DNA of 64,000 nucleotides from Mytilus galloprovincialis (lineage: Eukaryota; Mollusca; Bivalvia; Mytilida; Mytilidae), in assembly GCF_965363235.1 (NCBI RefSeq), contig NC_134841.1, forward strand, positions 34,749,440 to 34,813,439, given 5' to 3'. Of the stretch, positions 34,290 through 45,374 are shown one piece after another. Numbering within the stretch: the stretch's first letter is position 1; every line of letters starts with the position of its first letter. The translations under genes and the position numbers were made by a program. The notes under the pieces were generated by a model that saw only the letters and a program-made list of their open reading frames with translations, was not told the DNA's origin and searched no databases.

Positions 34290-35098
34290 TTTTGATGTAC
34301 ATATATGACATGTATGAAATCAGGGACACACATATTTTTTTTTCCAAATGAAATATTATACCAGGTATAAAATAGCCAACAGTAAAAGTGGGTCCACTTT
34401 TGAGTTATAACCGAGACGTTCATCAAAATTCGTGTAGCCTCAGTAGCCTATATTTTGCAATTTTTGGGGCCTTGAAATTACCCCCCTTTTTAGAGAACTT
34501 GCAATCGGCATGAAACGTGAACATACGTGCTTTCGAATTAGATTCATTTTGGTCAGTATTTGCAGTTAGAGGTTAACAATGTTCTATTATCTGAGCAAAA
34601 AGTGAAAGCGTGAATATTTTCCATGGAGATCGTGAAGAACACCTTGACCAGTTAAAAACGGATGTTGACAACTTGTGTGGGTATAATATTTCTGGAGACA
34701 AGTGCGGATACCTTAGACCGAAATCCGAATGTATTTCACCAGTAAAAAATTGATTCAATACTAGTATATGGAAAGGAAATGACGATATATTGGATTTCAA
34801 TTTTCATGTTTGATATAATTTTACATTTTATTTTTGCCGTTTAAATCATTTCTTTGGATCCGACTTATTTGATAATAATTAACTGAAATATCTGGAATAA
34901 ACCTTTACCTTTTGTGTTGTTTAGCATAAAGTTTAAGCATCCAAGAATGTCATAAATGTAACTTTTCAGCATGGAATGCCAAATCCAACGTCAAATAATG
35001 GCCGCCATTACGTGTTGACAACGTCGTCTAGTGAACCGTATCACTGAGCGCCGAAATCCTTACTCAGGCGCTTCCGGTTGTCCTACTGCTATAAGTAC

Positions 35099-36904
35099 TT
35101 TAACGTTAAAGAGATTGACAATGCTGACAAACTTTCGTGTGTCGATAATCAAATTTAATACCGAAAATATTGAAAATAATTCTAATAATATGAAACAAAA
35201 TATGTCCATGCACCATTTGGATTGGGCGAAAAGTAGTCATTTCTTCAAAGTCAGACCAGAAAAAAAAAATTATGGAAGGACGTCTGATAGTATTATTTCC
35301 TTTACAATTTTACCCAAAACTATAAGAAATATACTGGTAAACAATTAAAAAGGTGTTTGATAGGAATATAGTCCTTTATTATACACCGTATGTGTGATGG
35401 ATTTGAATTCAATCAATAACTTTGAAATGTTTTCTCATATGTATACACAAAAGGGAGGACTGGTATTTGTACTTCTGTTAGAATATGTCTTTTCGTTTCA
35501 CATGTCAAGTTTTTTTTCTAGTACAGTATAGACGGGAAAATTTTGTTGATATTTTTTTTTTCATATTTACTTAATATTAAATAGTTAAAAATTATTACTG
35601 AAAGCCTGTTCAGAGTTTCTTTCTTGTGTATGATTATATAATTTTTCACATGCCTGAACTCATTGACGATAATGTAAGGTGCTCTATTAGAAAAAAAAAT
35701 GGATTTCTAGTTTGGGTGTGAAAAAGAAATTTCGCCTTTTCTTGAGCCTGTTTTGTACATTCAGTTTAACATGTTTAACAGATATGATCCAAAGGAAATT
35801 TTCACATGGAACATTCGGTAAATAGAAAATGAAAAGATATGCGGTAATTTACAGAGACCACACTCCATCCATGAGGAAAACGGAGGGAATTTAAAAATCT
35901 AGAGGTCTCCACAAGGCTTTCAACAAGGATGGAATCTCACTCCTTCTGAAAAGCTCTAAATCGCCCCAACGTGTACCTACGTTTGGTCATCAAGAGATTC
36001 TGGTTTCTCTTTTTGTCTGTCAGAAACATTCAATTCGGATTTGAATTTAATTTACCGAAAGATTTCCGTACATTAAATCTTAGGACGGTCAGAACATTTT
36101 AAGGACGCCACAGATCGAAGTACAATTTTAAGTAGTACATAGATGTGCAATAGTTCAGCTTCCTGTACATGTTCGTGAAGTTCTAAATTTTGAATGTTGA
36201 TTTCTTTAAGAAACACCATGGTTTTACAATAGAAAATCTCAAAATGTCCGTTAACAATGAAAAAGTTTGACCATGAAAAATCACATATCTAAGAAAAGCA
36301 GTCGTTTAATTGATTATAAGAAAGTTTCAGTATATCATATCAAATTTCTTTAATTTGAGAGTTTTCCTTTAGTAACAAATGTAGCTCCATGTCCGATGGT
36401 GAAATAAAAATGAATGTCTCAGAAAGTGGTGAATTAGTTTCCATAAATGACAGATGAATCGGACCACGCTTAGTAACTTACAGTAAACAGACTACTGTAA
36501 CATTGACGCACTCGTCGAACTGTTTAAAAGATCTGTGTTTATGACCAAAAATTTATATACAACTTCATTTATAAATTAATCTGAATTTCATAGCGCGTCG
36601 TCACAATAATGAAAGTTATAAAAACAATCTATAACCAGCAGATTTATACTTCTATAAAGAAAGTATTCTTGTACAAATAGGTATTTATTATAAAATTTGC
36701 AAGGGTTCCGCGGAACCCAGTGTCTCGCCTACTTTTGCTGTTTATCACACACTCAACAAAAATGATGAACAAATCAATAAAAATGTTCTTCTCGATACTA
36801 CAGAGAAGTGATCGAATTCGGGTTTCTTTACCGTCAGAATAAATTACGTTATCGACAAACTTATTTCAGAAGTGACATAAATATAGATTCTTACACTGCA
36901 ACAA
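35099..36904. other. Intergenic DNA with dispersed repeat pieces
   Basis: 35,099-35,300 is the right flank of the 6.9-kb element and matches inverted 46,840-47,012. 35,815-35,965 (TCTCCACAAGGCTTTCAACA) is shared with 46,255-46,390 (same strand) and with 40,110-40,240 (inverted). 36,795-36,870 resembles 28,110-28,195. Confidence 0.5.
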
Positions 36905-37024
36905 GTGTATTACGATATTTCTCCACTCGAGACAGTTAAATTCTATTATTTAAAGCGCGAGGCTTGCCGAGCCCTTTAAATAATAAAATTTAACTGTCGA
37001 GAGTGGAGAAATATCGTAATACAC
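36905..37024. repeat. 120-bp near-perfect palindrome
   Basis: GTGTATTACGATATTTCTCC at the left is mirrored by GGAGAAATATCGTAATACAC at the right. The arms of about 50 bases meet over CGCGAGGCTTGCCGAGCC. It could form a long hairpin or cruciform. Likely a short inverted-repeat element; class unknown. Confidence 0.8.
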
Positions 37025-40000
37025 GAGTTATAGTGTCGGAATCTGTTTCTCTAATGCTTTTTTATCGTTCTTTTTCAAAGATTTTCAGAAAATTGTGCTC
37101 TTTATATGCGACGTCATCAGGCAAGATCGCCTTTTTTCATGACGTCACAATAGGAAAATTGAGAAGAAAACAAAACATTTTGACGTCATAATCAAATTTC
37201 GACTAATCATTTGCCGAGAACAGATTTTTCACTAGTGAGGAGAAATATTTTTCTCACACCAGTCAGGAAATGTGAAAATAGCACAAAAATTAGAGAATTC
37301 AATTTTCTTCATCGACAAAATATTTCATGTCCAACGTGTAAGTTTTCATTGTTTAAGTCGAAGTTTTTTTAACACAGTAACATTTCTTATAATCAACCTC
37401 TGTCATTGGCATTTTCATTTTAACGGGAAAGGAGCAAATACGGGATCTATCATTTGTTACGAGGAAATCATTATTCAATCGAGCATATGTTTTTTTCATG
37501 AAACATATTATGAAATACAAAGGAGTTGATATGATCAAATACTTTCGAACTGACGGAAACAAAAATACATAATCTAAAATGTGTGTTCTGTCATAAACAA
37601 TGGCTTCGTCGTGCGAATCGGCAAGATCACGTTACATGTAACTGATCTTAGCTGTAGAAACAGTTAGTGCGACCTCAATAAAATCTTTACCTAACTACGC
37701 GTGAAGTATGAGTACAGAATCGTCCCATACAGGACATTTTCTATGTTATCCTAGTATATAATCCGACAGTTAAGAATAGAATCTGGTCAAATTTTGAAGT
37801 TGAACATGTGGGAATTTTTTATTTTTGCCACGGACCATTTAAGTTTCATGGAGGAACGGGCCTGGTAGTCTTGAGAAAACAATATTCTGACCCTGATTTT
37901 GACTTAAAAAATCTGCTGCCTCAATATTTTGTCATATGAAAAAAAAATTGTCAACAAAATTTTCCTGTATAAACTTTAATAGAAAATGTGTCTATGAGAC
38001 ACAGATGCCCCCGCCAAACAGGAATTAGACAAATGACATACCTGAAAACGGGAGACACGGTACTTTTCACCTTGATAAAGCTTCAGACCAAATATCAAAC
38101 GAATCCGACATACACAAGCCGATATATATTTGACAAAAAATGTATAGACCGGACGTAAAGACAAGGGTAAATCTTAATGTCACATCGCCTAAAGACGTGG
38201 GCATACAAATCTGACCAGTGAAGCGGTTATTAAAATATCCTGAGATATATAACTATATATCCCCCCCCTTTTCCTCTCCTGAAAATCAAATGTTTCGTGC
38301 CTTAGCAGATGTGTGTTAGCACTAAGTTGTTCAATTAACGCGGTTAAGAGGAAATGTATATGTGTATTTCGACAAAAAATTGGTAAATTAACACCAGAGA
38401 TTCCTTCGTTTGATCGAAGAGTTTTCTTGCTTCAAGCTGAATAATTCACACCGTTCTACATGAAAAAAACGATTTAAAAACCAAAGTTACGGCGGGCTTT
38501 TTCACGTCCTAAATTTCGAGACCTGACAATCCGGGACATTAAAATTCCACTTTACCAACAAAAAGATAATCCCAGCTTTATTTCTTGATAAAGGGTCTCT
38601 GGTAATAATGATACGAAGTCAGAATTAACTCAGGTTTTAAGAAAAGCATACGTAAGCTTTCTCGTTTGAATTGTTTTACATTGTCTTATCGGGGCCTTTT
38701 ATAGCGGACTATGCGGTATGGGCTTTGCTCATTGTTGAAGGCCGTACGGTTACCTATAGTTGTTAATGTTTGTGTCATTTTGGTCTTTTGTGGATAGTTG
38801 TCTCATTGGCAATAATACCACATCTTACTTTTTATATGTGTACATTCTGGATTTCAAAAGTAAGAATTTTTGACAACATATTTGGTCTTGGATAGTGCCT
38901 TTTTTTCAGAAAAGAAGGTCAGATGTTAAACTAAGCTGCCTAATGGCAATCGTCTTGGTTGAGGATCGAAGTCGCCGGATTCAACGTTTGAAGGAGACTA
39001 ATCAAGTGTAATTTCAGCAGATATGTCGAGATTTGGCAAGTGGCTTAAAAAAGGACTTTTGCAAAATTTTATTTCAGCGTGGCGACCAAACATTTGCAAG
39101 AACTCGCTGGAAACGATCAAGATTCTTTCAAAATTTGGTTCCTATTTAATCAGTTGTTTCATTTACACAAGCACGGTGGGCCGTGGAAGTATAAATGCAA
39201 AATGTTCACACTTCTTTGTCAGCTATAGAGTACATTTTTCATTAGAAATACCGCGTCTAAAATGAATTAATAGTACTCGGTATACAATGCCATGAATTAT
39301 TCCAAACATTTAACAAGTATTCATATCTTCAAAATTTCTGTGCATGAAAATACCAAACTGTATACTATTATTGAGAGGACTGCACTTGTTTAATGAAATA
39401 CATGTTTTGTTTGTAGCCAAAACTTCCTACATCAAAGACATGGGAGTGCGATCCCCTGACACCTGTTTTTAAGCAATGAAAATGTTTCGTTCTAACGATA
39501 TAGCTTTGACTTTACGAATGTAAAGTTTGGTCTACCCCACATGTACAGCTTCCCCCCAGCCAATCCCAATTTTCGTTCTTGTTCCTATTCTTGCCAATGA
39601 AAATCTGATGTCAGTTTGCAATGCTAAATATAAGTCATAAAAGTACAAGACCTAAATTTAGTATGCAAGACTCGCGTTTTTTTTTTATTTAAGACTCGTC
39701 AGTGACGCTCGAATCAAGATAATTGAAAAGGTTTTCCTACTGGGTAATGTTTTTAGGTGTATTTGGTGTATTTACTTTTGTGATATATAATTGCGTGCAG
39801 TCTAACCATCCATGTATTTAAACGAATATTCAGTTAGAAATGACAAATAGCTGTTAACCCATATTTCTTTACCAAAAATCAGATTGGGTGAATTTCTGTG
39901 TGATTTTTGTAATTCGTCTGTTACTGCTTTTGTTTTTATTGATGTTTCCTTTGACCACTTGTTGGAGAGGGTTGGCATACCACTAAACTAGTTCAACTCC

Positions 40001-40480
40001 TGTGCCTGTCCCAAGTCAGGAATTGTGGTTATAGGTTTGTCTTCGTTGTTTTGAGTTGAATGTTTTGTTACATGTACAGCAGGTAAGAGCAGGTAAATTT
40101 TAGGCATACACGTTTATTTATTTCAGACGATTTAGAGCTTTTCACAAGGATTGGAATTCCAACCTTGTTGAAGGTTTTGTGGAGACTTTAAGATTTGATT
40201 TTTTTTCTCGTGGTCAGAGTGTGATCTGACATTTACCCCATATTTTTTCTCTTTCATGTTCAAGAAGAAATAAACAGCCATTTAACAATATATTCTTCCT
40301 AAACAAAAGTGATCAATTTTCAAAAAAAATAAAATCACATATTAATTTTCAAATTATTCTTTAAACTCTTGCAGAATATGTCACCGGTCACTCCCGGTGA
40401 ATTAATACACATTAAAAAATCAAAAAATCAAATAAAAAATCCTTCGACGATCATTATTTTTCCACGGCACGTTAGGTAAT
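37025..40480. other. Intergenic stretch without genes
   Basis: Contains a mussel repeat copy at 38,690-38,830, a fragment of the hammerhead repeat on the minus strand near 39,690-39,715 (core CTGACGAGTC only), a CCTGTCCCAAGTCAGGA repeat piece near 40,000 and a repeat shared with 35,840 at 40,110-40,240. The last lies just downstream of the next gene. Nothing else is recognised. Confidence 0.45.
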
Positions 40481-41821
40481 TCAAAGATGATAATAAACCT
40501 TTTCTTCAGGCCAAACATTGTTCTGATTTCCACAACTTCTTTCCTCAAAGTTTGAATTGGGCACAGTCGAATTTTGAGAACCCTGAGCCTGGTAGCCATA
40601 CATGTAAGCAAAGTTTGTGTCATTTGGAGTATGTGGTGGGTTATAAAAACCAGTAGGAGGGTTACAATTATCAGGTGTTCTACCATTACTTGGATCAGGA
40701 TTTTCCGGATTGGGAAAAGTGTGAGATGTAGGCGCCTGTCGTGTATTAGCTGAATTGTAGCATTCGTCACCAAACTTCGGAAACTTTACATTAAACGTTG
40801 GATTTTCCTGAAGTCTTTTCCTAACTGGGTCATTTTGTCGAACGTCTTTTTTTCCTAGTCTCTTGAACTTATTAAAGTATTCTTCGATGATTTGGGGGAA
40901 ATTTTTTCGCTCCCTTTCCAGATCCAACGGAATTTTCCCTTTGTAATGTTGCTCAAGGATGTAGCTGTGACAATTTATCTTTTGAGACTTCAAGAGTCTT
41001 CCGTTTTCTCTATTACTTCTGAAAGTGTAATCATCAGGGTTGGAATTGACTAAATGTGGTGTGATGACACTTATAAAAGATGACGACACTTGCTTCTCTA
41101 GCAGCTGTTTAGCCTTTAAATCGGTCTGAAATTTGCTGAGATCCTTTTCTATCTGTCTTTTACTTTCGACAGCGTCGTTTACTTGTATCTTCTCTTGTGG
41201 ATGCTTATCTATGTCGTTGCACTGCATTGCCGATACACACGGTCCCTGAGGACAATTTCTTTTAGTATGTCCACTACGCATGTGACACAATCCGCATTGC
41301 TGTCGGCTCCTGTCCCCATTAATAAGAGGGTTACTAAATTTTGCAGTAAGTGATTCCAGAAATTCCGTGGCACTCTCTAATTCAACTTGTTTAACACGAG
41401 TTTCGTCTTCTAAAGTAGCCATTTCTTCCTGAAGTGGGGTTTTGTAAACGAAAGTGTTTTCGTCTTCACATTTGGTATCCACGGCATATTGACCAAGGCC
41501 ATATAGGCTGTTATCATTCACTGGCGCGAATAATGCCTTCTTTGTCTTCACCGTCTCTCGGTCTTTGAAAATGTCACAGTCTAGTCCGAGGTGAGAGTTT
41601 GGAGTTCTCTGCTTTGCTGCCATATTTAGTAGATTTCTCTTGTGTGCCTCGGGAACAGTTGACGCAAATTCATTAATATCCTTTTCTTGAAAAAACTTCA
41701 TGTAGTATGAAGTTGTGAATCCAAGCCTCCTTAAATCTGGAACATACTGAAGGAGATCAGTATTTACGGAAGACAAAAAATCCTCAATGGACAAGCGTTT
41801 TGGCGTTCTCACGGTATCCAT
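40481..41821 (-). CDS. SAM-like and zinc-knuckle protein, single exon, 446 aa
   Basis: Uninterrupted 446-codon frame. Residues about 8-70 are helical with SAM-domain-like spacing (LSIEDFLSSV, LRRLGF, YYMKFFQEKDI, LLNMAAK). Residues 176-190 form a zinc-knuckle-like CX2CX5HX4C (CGLCHMRSGHTKRNC). Residues about 128-158 and 215-250 look coiled-coil; the C-terminal 90 residues are rich in Pro, Asn and Thr. A TATATAA box lies about 75 bases upstream. The zinc knuckle, lack of introns and flanking repeats suggest origin from a mobile-element nucleic-acid-binding protein, possibly kept by the host, but no polymerase or integrase lies beside it. A host SAM/zinc-finger gene is the alternative. Function not known. 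Confidence 0.6.
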   Translation of the reverse strand: MDTVRTPKRLSIEDFLSSVNTDLLQYVPDLRRLGFTTSYYMKFFQEKDINEFASTVPEAHKRNLLNMAAKQRTPNSHLGLDCDIFKDRETVKTKKALFAPVNDNSLYGLGQYAVDTKCEDENTFVYKTPLQEEMATLEDETRVKQVELESATEFLESLTAKFSNPLINGDRSRQQCGLCHMRSGHTKRNCPQGPCVSAMQCNDIDKHPQEKIQVNDAVESKRQIEKDLSKFQTDLKAKQLLEKQVSSSFISVITPHLVNSNPDDYTFRSNRENGRLLKSQKINCHSYILEQHYKGKIPLDLERERKNFPQIIEEYFNKFKRLGKKDVRQNDPVRKRLQENPTFNVKFPKFGDECYNSANTRQAPTSHTFPNPENPDPSNGRTPDNCNPPTGFYNPPHTPNDTNFAYMYGYQAQGSQNSTVPNSNFEERSCGNQNNVWPEEKVYYHL

Positions 41822-41893
41822 CGTGTCGTAACTTAAAGTGAACAGATGTTAAGTTAGCGGTGTCTAGCCCCTTTGAAGTCAGTAGAACAGTCC

Positions 41894-41901
41894 ATTATAT
41901 A
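41894..41901 (-). promoter_or_regulatory. TATA box upstream of the SAM-like/zinc-knuckle gene
   Basis: TATATAAT on the minus strand, 73 bases before the ATG. This leaves room for a start site 25-30 bases downstream and a short leader. Position and sequence are the only evidence. Confidence 0.45.
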
Positions 41902-43923
41902 GACGTGGGGGTGTTTATTTAAATGAATTGAATTGATAGAGAAAAAAAATCAAATATGGATATCTTTTGGCGATGCAAGATACAATTAGATTTTCTGTTG
42001 GCTGTTTAGAATTTTGATCAGACGTTTCCCCGACTGAAATCAATTTTCTTATACTCGGGGTATAAATTTCCACATAAGTACTGGAGGTTGATGGTAGCAG
42101 TATTGTACAGGTCACATGAAAATAGTGGTAACCAATCCCATCCCCTCCAAGGAAAAAAAAACTGTTACATAAAGTTTTTTTGTCAATTTGTGTCCAGAAT
42201 AAGAAAAAACATGGGATTTAAAAGGTATAGGGAGGTCCTTCTTGTAGGCCTCTGTTGACTATTATAGTTTGAGACTTCATCCATTTCTTTTTAATCCAGT
42301 TCAAGATAGGAGAAAATATACCCGGCCCTTGTGAGAAAGTCGAATGGTTGTCATCGTCCTTCGGTTATGTTCAATTCTTAACCAGAGATTGACCATTTAA
42401 TTGAAAAGGGTTAAGGGGGGAGGGGCTTGATTTGTTGTCGAAAGAGAATATTTTTTTGAGAGTAGCGCGCGAAAATTTTTGTACTCTTTTAACTGCGCGG
42501 CAAATAATTTTTTTTCTTCAAAATATAACATTAGTTTTTTTGAGTTACATGGTGGAAATCTTGCTTCATATATTTTTTAGGAAAATACCAAGCCCCCCCC
42601 CCCCTTAGGTTATTAGTAATTTCCCATAGGGTCCTATATATGAATCAAAGTTCGGACATGGCGGCAATCCTTATTGGTGGGCGGGATCACCGGATACAAA
42701 ATCAGAGGTACCCATCCTATAGTCATTCCACAAAAGTTTTGTTTCAATTAAGAAAATAAATCTAGACAATAAAATTTTTTAACGAATTTCAAAAGGTATC
42801 TACATGTATGTTAAGCTAGGATTCGACAGTAGTGGCCGTCCAGTTGGGTGTGCAAGGTCGTCGAATACAATTCTTATTAGCACCTACCAAATGATCATTA
42901 CACCTGAGATTAGTTCTAATTTATTAAAAATTTCCAGATAAAAAGATTTTTTTAATGAAAAACCCACATGGTCCTATGTTAAACAAAGTTCGGACGTTGC
43001 GACTATCTTGGTTGGCAGAAAGTTTTTATTTGAATTTGATGTTGAAGGACTTTTAAGAAAATCACAACAGCACAGGCCACTGTAGAGTCTTTAATAAATT
43101 TGTGAATTTATGAAATTTTTAATTGTCTTAATATGTTATTTTTTTTTTTATTTTATGTATCCGAGTACAAAATTATCAAATCACAAACATTAAAACTATT
43201 AGATGCGATTTCTTTAATAAATCTTCAAATGAGTAGATTCGGTAAGGCCACATTTTGGTCCCATATTTTTGTGGTATTTACAAAGTGCCTCAAAATCGCC
43301 ATATGAGAGTCAAATCAAAGAAAATATATTACTCAACAGAAAAATAGTCTTTGCTGGTTAAGACATTGTTTCTTTGTTGTGTTTTGAATTCTGTGAATTT
43401 ACAAAACTCATGGAAAATATGTAAATTTGACAGCTCCATTTTAGCGAACTTAGCAAATTTTATCAACAAACTTATATTGATCTTTATAAAGTAACATTTG
43501 AGTATTGAATCAGCACAGTTTCGGTTTTCTCTTAATCAGTTCAATTTTGGGGCCGACATCAATTCTTTTCGAATCATGTCCTTTCCTGGAACATGTACAT
43601 GTATTTTGATCATCAAATTTGCCGTCCAGATCGACGTGATTTGATTTTATCTTACCCAATTATTAAATAAGAATTACAAATATTGCTTACAAAACATGCA
43701 AACACACATTGATTCAGAATGTGCATCGCCAAACAAAGTTGAGTTTAAAACAATGCCGTCGGACAAGGTCCTACAATTGAAAACCTTTTAAGATATTTGT
43801 TTGCAAAAAATCCTGATGCTCTAAGGCAACTTCCATGCATTAGACGATTGCTATTACTATTTTTTTGGTTAAGCTTTGTCCGGTCGTTTTTTAAGTATTG
43901 TTTTCTCCCCCTAAACGAAATAA
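41902..43923. other. Intergenic DNA before the transposase gene
   Basis: AT-rich and non-coding. AAAGTTCGGAC occurs twice in similar context (about 42,647 and 42,986) with 'ATGGTCCTAT'-like words nearby. These might be subterminal repeats of the element that carries the transposase gene, but terminal inverted repeats were not found by eye. Confidence 0.4.
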
Positions 43924-45084
43924 ATGGTTCATTCCGGACACAGATTTTTTAGCGCCTTATTGATTTGGTCATTAATTCTTTATTTGATAGTTTACTTTTT
44001 ACATTTGCGCCTTGCCATGGAGAGACAAAACAAATACGGAAGGAGATTTAAACAAGGGTTTAAATTATCAGATGACTTTCGAACACTGACTATTGACAAA
44101 TGTTTAGAATATGGTGGTAATTCGGATAACCAAACAATACCAAGGGGTACATTTTCAAAAGTGTCGGAGGAATTAAAGGTGACGGACTTTTTCGTGAGAA
44201 AAATGTGGAAACAGTTCTGTATAGATAAAGAAATGAAGTGTAAACCGCACAAAGGACTGCAACCGAAATTATCAAATCCTGATAAAGAATACATTCTTGC
44301 AAAGAAGATGGAAAAACCAACTATTAGTTTGTCGGAATTGAGAGAAAAACTTCTTCACAACTCTGTTGTGCCCAATAATAATGTTTCCCGAATGACAATC
44401 TGCAGAGTAATTAAAAAAGATCTGCATATGACGTTCAAAAAGGTGTCTCGGCCTAAGGCAGAGAGATTTACTGCTGCAAATTTACGTTACACACAAGCTT
44501 TCATCGATCATATACAAACTTTAGATGCAAATAGGATTCTTTTTATGGATGAATCGGGTTATGTGGTCACAGTTGCTAATCGAACTAGAGGCCATTCGGA
44601 AGTTGGAACAAGATGTGTGGAGGTGGAAAGATACCATCCGAATCCTAATGTCACCTTGAATTTGATCGTCGGACTAAATGGGAGAATGTATCATAACTTT
44701 GTAGACGGAACATCCGATACAAACACATACTTACAATTTATGGGAGAAGCATCGCATGCCAATACGGAAAATGGAATCTCCGTTATTTCTCCTGGGGATA
44801 CGATAATCGTTGATAATTCACCTCTACACAGGAACCGGGCAGAGGTAACTCTTGCAAATTTCTTCGCGCCGATGGGTGTAACACTGATTTTTATGCCAGT
44901 TTATTCGCCTGATCTCAGCGCGGCAGAGCCAGTTTTCATGAAGTCGAAAATAGTTTTGAAACAAGAACGATTTCAAACTATCATTAAGGAAAATCTGAAA
45001 TTTGCTGTTTCTCTAAGTTTGGGGGAAGTAACCACATCAGATACGAGAGAGTTCTTCAATGGGACAGGAATGTTCAATGTTTGA
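43924..45084 (+). CDS. Tc1/mariner (IS630-like) DDE transposase, apparently intact
   Basis: 386-codon uninterrupted frame. Residues about 50-175 form helix-turn-helix DNA-binding segments (IPRGTFSKVSEELKV, then VSRMTICRVIKKDL). The catalytic triad is D209 in FMDESG, D297 in IIVDNSPLH and E335 in YSPDLSAAEPVF. With 37 residues between the second Asp and the Glu this is a DD37E type. Residues 1-31 are strongly hydrophobic and unlike a transposase start; M32 (44,017) followed by ERQNKYGRR is the likelier start. Such enzymes cut and paste their element at TA sites. No flanking TIRs were identified; a G-run palindromic element begins 25 bases after the stop. A domesticated gene is possible. Confidence 0.85.
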   Translation: MVHSGHRFFSALLIWSLILYLIVYFLHLRLAMERQNKYGRRFKQGFKLSDDFRTLTIDKCLEYGGNSDNQTIPRGTFSKVSEELKVTDFFVRKMWKQFCIDKEMKCKPHKGLQPKLSNPDKEYILAKKMEKPTISLSELREKLLHNSVVPNNNVSRMTICRVIKKDLHMTFKKVSRPKAERFTAANLRYTQAFIDHIQTLDANRILFMDESGYVVTVANRTRGHSEVGTRCVEVERYHPNPNVTLNLIVGLNGRMYHNFVDGTSDTNTYLQFMGEASHANTENGISVISPGDTIIVDNSPLHRNRAEVTLANFFAPMGVTLIFMPVYSPDLSAAEPVFMKSKIVLKQERFQTIIKENLKFAVSLSLGEVTTSDTREFFNGTGMFNV

Positions 45085-45109
45085 TTTATTGGTAATTGTC
45101 AGTGACTAA

Positions 45110-45374
45110 GGCAGCAACCATTTGATTTTCTGGGGGGGGGGGGGGGGCTATGGTTTTTTTTTGGAAAAAAAAGTTTGTTTCCAGTTTTTGGAGAAAAAAA
45201 TAATTTGTTTTTGATTCTGAGAAAAAAAAATTGTTTGTTTCACCCTCAGCTGCCACTATATGTAATGCTAAAATTAAAAGAAAAAAATTGTTTTCGACTT
45301 GTCGCGAAAAAAATTTGTCCAGAAAAAAAAACCATAGCCCCCCCCCCCCCCCGAAAATCAAATGGTTGCTGCCT
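45110..45374. mobile_element. G-run palindromic element, copy 2
   Basis: Same family as 21,336-21,598, opposite orientation. The ends GGCAGCAACCATTTGATTTT and AAAATCAAATGGTTGCTGCC enclose G- and C-runs and A/T-run blocks. It begins right after the transposase gene. Confidence 0.8.

Larger units (their letters stand above)
28207..35098. mobile_element. 6.9-kb TIR element with CAGTAGGACAACCGG ends
   Basis: It starts CAGTAGGACAACCGG and ends CCGGTTGTCCTACTG. The subterminal words GCCT, TTCGGC and GCTCAGT are also mirrored. CTA flanks both ends (28,204-28,206 and 35,099-35,101). The host sequence on either side is contiguous, without the element, in an inverted relative at 46,840-47,116, which identifies an unoccupied site at about 47,010-47,012. 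No transposase frame is visible; the interior is filled with other repeats, listed separately. Confidence 0.8.

Noticed and set aside
34060-34351. 93-95-codon frames on both strands
   Set aside because: They are produced by the repeated TTTCGGGA words of a palindromic element, with proline/glycine repeats and no gene-like structure.
39690-39715. Third hammerhead ribozyme (minus strand)
   Set aside because: Only the CTGACGAGTC half is present; the GAAA part and stems are missing, so it is just a repeat fragment.
43992-44320. Minus-strand frames opposite the transposase
   Set aside because: Antisense shadows of the transposase coding sequence.
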